The notes under the pieces: generated by a model
The model's input: only the letters and a program-made list of their open reading frames with translations
Database searches by the model: none
Told to the model about the DNA's origin: nothing
Source of the DNA: Himantopus leucocephalus
Taxonomy: Eukaryota; Chordata; Aves; Charadriiformes; Recurvirostridae
Assembly: GCA_003993805.1 (NCBI GenBank)
Contig: RSEF01000003.1
Location: 42,600,590-42,664,589, forward strand
Direction of reading: 5' to 3'
DNA: 64,000 bases
Shown: piece after piece, positions 35,101 through 44,100 of the stretch
How positions within the stretch are numbered: the first letter of the stretch is position 1
Layout: the number at the start of each line of letters is the position of its first letter
Program-made: the position numbers and the translations under genes

Positions 35101-38100
35101 TATAAGCAAAGTCTGAAAATCCTAGAAATGTTTTAATTAAAATTAATTGTTAAAATTAAAACAATTTACTGATGAACAGCATTTCAAAATGATAACTCGC
35201 TGCCATATGTAAGAATATATGTCATGGGGATAGTTTTAAAAAAAGAAGAGAAGACTTGGGTTTTTTCATTTGTTCCTCTATTTTGAAATCTTTTTCACAG
35301 TAGAGGGACATGCTTAACTGTTGTGCAATTATGCATAACTTCACATTTACATGCCTTGAGTGTCAGTGTTCCAAAAAGTTCTTTCATTAGTATATTATAT
35401 GCATATATCTAAATACATCTGAGATTTCTATTAACATATCAGTAAAAGAGCTTATTACTTTATAATTGTCGATTAATACTCAAAATATAACATATAACCT
35501 TCAAGGGGGAAACACGTCCTGTAAAATATCTTAGTTAAAAACCATTGACTTAGAAATTGAATTAATGCATTTGAGAGTAATGAATTCATATTTATGGCTC
35601 CAAAAACATTTTTTCTTATTCAGCATTTACCTCATAATGTTATATTTGTTATTCTGTTTTCAAACTAAGACCTTATATTTATAAAATAATCTACTATTAT
35701 ACAGCATGAAAGAAAAATCTGGGTTAGAGCAGAGGTGCAGGATCATGTTTCTGACAATGGCAAGTAGCAGGTAGTTGGGAAAAATTCTAGGCAAAAGGTA
35801 AGCATATGGTAAGAGCTTCTTATAAAGTAATCTGGAATTCTGGGGCTTCTTGAGCTGGAGACTATATATCTGTATTTAATTGATCTTTGTGGATTTTCTC
35901 TTTCATGATTTCTCTACGTGTATTATGAACCCATTTGAAAATTTTTATATCCACATCTTTTAACATCAGTTTAATTATGTGCTATATGAAAAAATACCCT
36001 TTCTGATTTTAATCTTGCTGCCTGATAATTTCATTTAATAATTCCTATTTATTTTACATGCAGCTAACTGAGGACAGCTATTCTCTGTTTCATAGCTTTG
36101 ATGATTCTTGTCAAGCTTCTTTGTGCCTTTCCCGTTTATATTATTTGCTTCCTGGGATAAAGAGGCTGAAAACATAGAAACATCAGTGACTTATGTGGTG
36201 ACAATTGTTTCTTGTTGTCCTTTTTTCTTTCGCAATAGGTCTTGGATTTCCATTTTTCTTTTTGATCAGCAGTAGCTACTCCAGTGGCTATTCATCCCAG
36301 CCTCCCCACCAGCTATCCACAACAAGCCCCCGACCTTTCCCGAGTGTTAATTCGGTGTCACATCAGTGAACTTTCATTTCTGTATGGAAGCTGTTTTCAG
36401 CAATAGCTGAAAATTTGGCAATTTGAGTTTCTTAGAATTGTGGTGTGACTATCGTTTGGTTTTGGCAATTTCCTAGTCATTTGGTCAGTCTATTGAAAAG
36501 TCTTCTGATACTTCAGTTCCATGCAGGTTTTCTGTTCCATCCATCACAACTCAGGGCTTGTGTGGGGGAATCCCCCAAAGGTTCTCTGTAGGGAATGGGC
36601 ACCTAATATCTCTTGGCTCTGCAGGCTTCTTTTCATGCTTCCTCATCACTAATAGATACACTGGTTTGGTCTGTCTTATTGACATGGGGAAACACTGTCC
36701 AAATTAAGGAGATAAAACACTGGCGTTGCCTGCTCTTGCTCTGGAGCGGGAAAAGTTGTTACATCTGAGTTTGTAAGTTTCGGTGTGTCACAGATATGGC
36801 AGCAGAATGAGGGTCCATATATTTGGGTGTGAAGCAGTTGAGCCCCAAATCGTACGCCGCTACTTGAAGAGATCTCAGTGTTAATATTTCATATTGTGTA
36901 TATAATGAAACAGTTACATATACGTCCAGCTGTGTAACTTCATACAGCTGTAACAGAGAGCATGAAGAACAGTTGATGAAAGGAGGCTTTTTGGTGTCAA
37001 GGAGAGTGGATATTTATAGGAGAATTGGTTAGCTGTATACATAACAAATTGAATTTGATTGTCCCGATCTCTGAACTTCACTGCTTTGTAACCTTTGTAA
37101 CCTCCGGTAAAAACAAACTTTAGGCCATTATGCTGTGCATGTGTATGTCTGTGTTCTTGCATCTCAAAAACTTTGAATCTGCTAGCCAATTTCAAACACA
37201 TTTTGAGGTGGGGCTTTAAAAATAATTTATTACCTACAATTTCCAAGAAAATAGGAATGTAGATGGAGGAAAGAGGCCCCTCTAAGTTTTCTAACCAAGG
37301 AAGGAGTAGCAGGATGAGCTCACGCTTAATTTGACTCTGGAGAATACACACAAGAAAAACCTCAGCGAAAAAAATAGTTTGCGACTCAGAGGCACAAATC
37401 TGTAGAAAACCAGTCAGTTCCAGTGCTTTTGGAACTTTGTTTGCTACAACTGCAAAATTTTTGACACTGTCACAATTGCATATAACACTGGGGGTTCTGC
37501 CAGCAATTTCTATTGCTTTTTAATAAGTGATTATTTTTAAAAGTTGTGTTATCTATTATAGATGTTTAGAAAAAAATAAATCTTTATAAAGTAAAATAAT
37601 AATTTTTTAATGTAATTTAAGGACATAAGATTTAAAACAAATGCATCCTTGTTCAATTTGTAGCCTTTTTGAAGCAATTTGTTTTCTTTAGAGTACTTGA
37701 AGACTTCAGGATATGTGCTGACTTAATGCAATTCTCGGTTTTTAGTGGTTTCATGTGGTGGCACAGTCCCATGACAAAGAAGCCTTCAAGCTCTGAAAAA
37801 TTAAGACAATTAAAAAGTCTGTCAGACCTGATGAGATGTGCAGGAGTTCCAGAACCAGCAGCAGTCGAGTATATACTGCCATTTCCTTACCTCATTGTAG
37901 GGAAAAATCTGATCACTCCAACTCTATTGAATAAAATAAACTCAGTTTCCGGGTCACCCAGTCTGAGGTCGGGGGGCTACTAGCCTCAAGCCTGGACCTG
38001 TAAGTCCTGTGACTGTGCAGAACCCCTTTGATGTCATCTGTGCTGATAGATCCAGAGCCAGGAAAGAGCCGGCTGGAAGAGAGGGAGGGCTAGGCAATCT

Positions 38101-41100
38101 GTAATACTCATTTCTCTGGTTTTGGGAGCTATGGCTTGTTCTGAGGAAATCAGTGTAAAGTATAATTTCTGGAATAATTTTTCCCAACTTTTGTTATATT
38201 TAATGAAGTTTTGCTCTTAGGTTCTTCTTTGTGCTCCAGGATGGCCGGCACTTGAAGAATTGTACCTTACTTCTAATAATATTACCGTTTTGGAAAGGTA
38301 AGATGAGTAATGCGAGTCAGTCATTTATGACTGATGTACTGCAAAGTTATATAGCACATAAAATTACATTCCTGTAATGTTTACCATGACACAATTGTAA
38401 AATAAATGATGCAAACTTCACATGATGTACCTCAAAACATTTATAAATGTACACAATTATTTGCATGTAGTTAGATACTTAGAAAACTAGTGTTTTCATT
38501 AACAACTAACTTTAAATGTTCTGTGTTTGTGTGTGTTTTTTTCCAATGTGGCAGGCCGGATAATGTCCTGCAGACCCTGAAGTTGTTAGACCTTTCAGAC
38601 AACCAGTTACTGGATGGAAATCAGCTGCATCTAATCGCACAGCTCCCCAGGTAGCTGTTAAACAAATTGGCTGGAAATTCTTTGTCCTGGATGTCCATCT
38701 CCCCAGTCTTTGTTGACTGAAATATGATAGTATTGATGTTGCATGGAAGATTTGCGGAATCTTGAAATAGAGGCATTTTGCCCTTTTGAGGAGAGCAACA
38801 GAATTATTTAATTGAGCTATTTTAATAGAAACTTGTCTTTGTTGTATAGTAACACATTTTGAAGCTGTATGTTATTAGGTTTTCATTATATACTTATGAA
38901 ACGGAAGTCATTTATCACGTTACTAAGTTCTTTATATATTAGTATGCACAGGGTTTTATCCAAGGTGACAGGACTGTAGGGTTTGTGTGGAGTGGCAAAG
39001 CAAAGGAGCTGGGGAAGTCGTTTCTTAGGAACAGATTTCTGACCATGACAGTGTAATGCGTGTCACTCAAGAGCTGCACAACCATCTCAGGGTGGCTTGA
39101 GCCTGCAGAAGGCTGTTGGGCACTTTGTTGGAAGGTGTCAGTCTTGAGGCAGAGATGCTAAAGATTGGTGGTGGTGGACGCTTGCCATGAGCACTTCACA
39201 CACCTGTGGCACCTACTTTGTCCTTTGTAAAGAAAGCAAAACAAAGAGGGACTGGAGGGAGGTAAAAAAGCGTGGTGATAATTCCTCTTCACCTCTGTTA
39301 TCTGCTCTTGATTATTGACTATGGGGAAAGTTACTGTTGTTACACTACTGGTAGAAGTGTGTGGCACATCCTCTGCACAANCACAGGCACTCTCTTTTGG
39401 AAGTTGCAGTGCTTTTTTTGGGGTAGTTTAAAGACTTTCAAAGAGACACGCTTCAAAATTAAAAAAAAAAAAACCAAAACAAAAACCAAAACCAAAGACT
39501 ATAATTCCCATATTGCATTGGGTAAACGTATTTCCACTTTCTCAAAAAAACACCTGTGGTAATACACTTTACACAGATTCTTCTGGTTTACTGTACTCTC
39601 ATTAGCAGTGTCTTTGTGGTAGTTACAGGCTTGAGCTGTGATTCCTTGCTTTGGGGTTACCGTCCAGGGAAAGGAGGTGTGTCTTCCTTAAGCACTTCAG
39701 TTACAGTGACTGGAAGATTGTGGGACTAATATAGTTTTGCAAATTTGCGGAATATTATTTTGTGCTCTACACCAAAACAGCAGCCATGATTTTAAATAGC
39801 CACAAGCTATTTAAAAAAAAATCATTTGGAAAATCACACCATTTAAATCCAGGGGCCATTTTGAAAGCTTGAAATTATTGCAGTTACTTACTTTTACCAG
39901 AAAAATTTATTCCCTGAACACTTTGCTGAAGTCTGGGTACTGCCTGTGAAGTTGCTGTTCATTTGTCAGTGATTATGCATCGTGTCAAAAGTTTATTAGA
40001 TCTTTGTTTAAAAAAAAAATTGAGGTAATACTTCTTTACAAAAGACTTTCCGNAAAAATTTATTCCCTGAACACTCTGCTGAAGTCTGGGTACTGCCTGT
40101 GAAGTTGCTGTTCATTTGTCAGTGATTATGCATCATGTCAAAAGTTTATTAGATCTTTGTTTAAAAAAAAATGGAGGTAATACTTCTTTACAAAAGACTT
40201 CCCATGCCATGTACAGTAATCATTGTATCTATTAAATTTCAGATTAGAACAGCTAATACTTAGAAACACTGGAATATCTTCTATACACTTTCCTGATGCT
40301 GGATTTGGTATGTAAAAGAAGTAATTTATTTATAGCTTTATAGTTCTGTTTATTTAAAGTTTTCACTATTACCTTGAATTTACTCTTTTTCCTAGGATGC
40401 AAGACTAAAATGTTTCCTTCACTAAAACGCCTTGCAATAAATGACAATAAAATATCACAGGTAAGTTAGATTGTGGTAGTTTCACTTCTTGTAAATACCT
40501 GTATCTTTGTTTAAGAGTAACTTGCAATTTGCTTTTTTAAAATTTCTCTGATTGTATGTGTAAGATCCTGAGCCAACTATTGAATACTTTGATCAACACA
40601 GAGGCATAATTTAAAAACATTTACGTCTCAGTTAAACACGTTTACAATAGGTAGTCATATCCCTCTGCTACCTTGTAATTCCTCTCGCAGAATTCTAATG
40701 AGCTAAAATGCTGAGTAGTTCATTTGTTTTTGTTTTGGTTTTTTTCACTTACTTAAGTGTAACGCAGTTTTTTCCTTAGCTAGATGAACAGGATGAAAGT
40801 ACATGGTTCTGCTGTCCAGAAGAATAGTTAGTCATGGTCAGTGTATGGGAAACGTCAATCTTACTGTGTACTGTTCTGAAATTATGTTTTATGTTTCCTT
40901 AAAAGACTGTTCCCTTCCATTTCAGTGGTCATCTATCAATGAGCTTGATAAACTGCCAAGTTTGCGGTCACTGCAGTGTCACAATAACCCTCTCATGGAC
41001 ACAGAGAAGAACCCAGAGACCCTGAGACAGCTAATTATTGCCAAGATAAGTCAATTGGAGGTTTTGAACAAGTCTGAGGTACATGATATTTCAACAAATT

Positions 41101-44100
41101 GCACGAGGCTGGGGAGAAAGATTAAATCATTGCCTGAGGAATTTTCAGTTTCTTTTAAGATTCCTGTTTGTTTGGGTGCAGGAAAAGTAAAATGCTGACT
41201 ATTCCCTCGCCTAGTCAACGGGGCACTCAGCAGGGTGACAAGATCCTGCCCTGTTTGTGAATGCTGCGAACTCAGTGGGGACTAGGACAAGATGGAGGAA
41301 TGGTGGTTTTTTTCATGTACCTGCGTCATGTTGAAGTTGCAGGACTGTTAACAAAANAAAAAAAAAAAAAAAGCAGCATAGTTGAATCTGTTTTGGTGAC
41401 AGTAATACACGCATTTGCCTTCTGTAACAGGAAAATAGCATTATCTAAACCAAATCAAACTTTCAGCAAATGTTTATCATAAAAGAGAGCAGACACAGCG
41501 TCTGTTCCATAGCTACAAAAAAACTACCTCACATCGTCATATACAGTAACATCTTTGCTTAGATACTCATTTATGGATCAGCCAGTACATGGATGCAGGG
41601 GTTGTAAGATTCTTAATAGCTGTAAAATTTACTGAATATATGGATCAGTCCATACTTGGAGATAGGGTTTGTAGGATTCTTGGTAGCATGAAAACATACT
41701 GAAGTAAGAGCAAGGAGTCAGTGTCATTAATTAGATTTTCTTCTCTGGAAAGTTGTATAATTACATTATGTGCCATTCCTGTGTCAGTACAGATCCTTCC
41801 TGCTGAAAGAAAAGGAGCGGAGCTTGATTATCGCAAAATATTTGGAAATGACTGGTTAGCAGCTGGTGGGAATTGGAACCCAGAGAAAAACAAACCAAGT
41901 GAAGAATTTCTTGCTGCCCATCCCAGATACGCAGCGCTTTGTCTTAGTAAGTACAAGAACAGTAAAATGAGCATTTCCTCACTTCTGGCACTGTGGTAGC
42001 ACTGGTTCGGTCTGTCTTTGTTTTCCCTTCCCCTTGGTGCTTTTTCCACGTGCTTCTACTGCCTTAGGAAAGCCCACCTGTTTGCAGGCCTGCGTGCAAA
42101 TGGCTTTTGCTTCTGCAGGGCAGCCGCACAGTACTGCACCCTTCCGGGCACTGCTGCCTCAGGAACTTGGACTCACTGCCTCTGGGATATGCCCATGAGC
42201 ATCTTCCCCAAAACTCTACTGGGGGGCAGGCAGCAGCTGTTTCCAACTGGGGCTTTTTTAAAATGGGAACGTTAAGCAGCACCTCCATGTGTTTGTCACC
42301 TACTCTAGCCCATCCCATGTGCCTGTGCGCCCTCCGAAATGCTCCAGCAGTTGAAGGCTCACGTCTGCAGCACTTAGCCTTGCAGGAGCCTCCCACTTCC
42401 TACAGTGGGTATCCCAGCTGCTGAGCGAACTGAGGCAGTGGGCTTGTGCCTGATCCAACCCCACAGTGCTCTTAATGCTGCTGTTGAGTTTTAGACTTTG
42501 AAGGGTTCATGTCTAAGTGCAATTCCCTTCACGCAGAATATGGTGCACCTGAAGAAGGAGAACTGAAGGGACGACAGCCTTTGACTCTGAAAAATCAGCT
42601 TCTGAGTAAGAGGCCAGAAATGGTCAAAACTGTTCCTTCTGCTTTTAAAATATTTCATGAGCTTAGTGTTTCCTGGGTGGAGAACAAAAGGTTCAGAAGC
42701 CTTTGAGACATCACAGAGTTCCAGGTTGTAATTCTGCATCTCTGAACTGTGTGTATCAATGAGTTCGACTAGATACCTGCTTCTGTGTACTCTCTCTCTT
42801 TTCCCCCCTCAACCCAAGCAGAATGATTTTCTTAATTAAGACTTCATGGAGAATAGACGTAATCAATACTCTATTCTGCCACTGTGAATGGCTTCTCTAC
42901 AGAAGACATTTGAGATTTTCAGTTCGATAGCTGCACTGTTGGGTNTCAATGAGTTTGACTAGATACCTGCTTCTGTGTACTCTCTCTCTTTTCCCCCCTC
43001 AACCCAAGCAGAATGACTTTCTTAGTTAAGACTTCATGGAGAATAGACGTAATCAATACTCCATTCTGACACTGTGAATGGCTTCTCTACAGAAGACATT
43101 TGAGATTTTAAGTTCGATAGCTGCACTGTTGGGTTTTTTTAATAGCTTTTTAACTTTAGGACAGTCAAGAAAAATATGGGTAGCTTTGGTATTTGAGACT
43201 GTCTACATATTTAAACTAGGTTACATTCCAGACTTATAGTTGATTTGTTTCCCAGTTGATAGAAGAATGGCACCTTTTTTTACTCCATGGGCAAAAGAGT
43301 ATTTTAAGGCATTACATTCTAAATAGAACAAAGAATCTAGTTGGCTAGACATAATAGAAATCTTTTTTTAAGGATGAGTCTTTTAATCTCTAAAAGAATT
43401 AGGCTAATAACTTCCTTAAAATGTGCTTGTATGGGGCTTTTGAGTTACTGAGGGTCAAAAACCTGCCTTAAGCCAAGTAAGCAGTTTCATTCTACTGCAG
43501 GTTATTTAAAAAAGTTAACTAGAAATTAAACATTTTTAGGTAAATACTCCTTTTGGTCAAAAGAGTCACTTTTAAAATATTTTCCCTAATTTACCAGAGA
43601 TAAATAAAAACTTGATTATTTTAATAAAATTACTTTTATTCGTATTAAGAAATGCTATCTTAACTGCTCAGATACAGGCTGTCATCCTAACTTTTTTAGA
43701 AGATCAGGCTGAGCTAGGGGAAACGATTTGTAATAAAAACAGACTAGAAAGACTCCGTGCTCCTGACAGAAGAGGGCTTAACATTCATTCACTAATGCCT
43801 CACCATTCTTCCTTAAGCCTTGACAATTAAATGTCCTGAGAAACCTGAACAGAAGCCAGTAGAGAAAAAGCTACCAGGTAAGAAGTCTTGGCTCGTGTTT
43901 AAGCAGTTGATTTGTAGCTCCTTTTCAAATAACTGTATTAAAGAGTGGCAGTTGCCTCTGGCTTTGTCAGCTTCTGAAGATTCTCCCCTGAAGACTGTGT
44001 GATATAAAGAAATGACAAAGGTAGAAGTTGTTTGGAAAAGTCATTATTTTTCTGACCTGCATACCTACTTTCAGTCCAGCTTGAAGATTGAAAGTTGATG

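Noticed and set aside
36914..37351. 145-residue minus-strand ORF in TBCE intron 6
   Set aside because: No recognisable domain, poor initiation context and no splice evidence; consistent with a chance ORF.
37669..37983. 104-residue plus-strand ORF in TBCE intron 6
   Set aside because: It does not join any TBCE exon in phase and I recognise no family.
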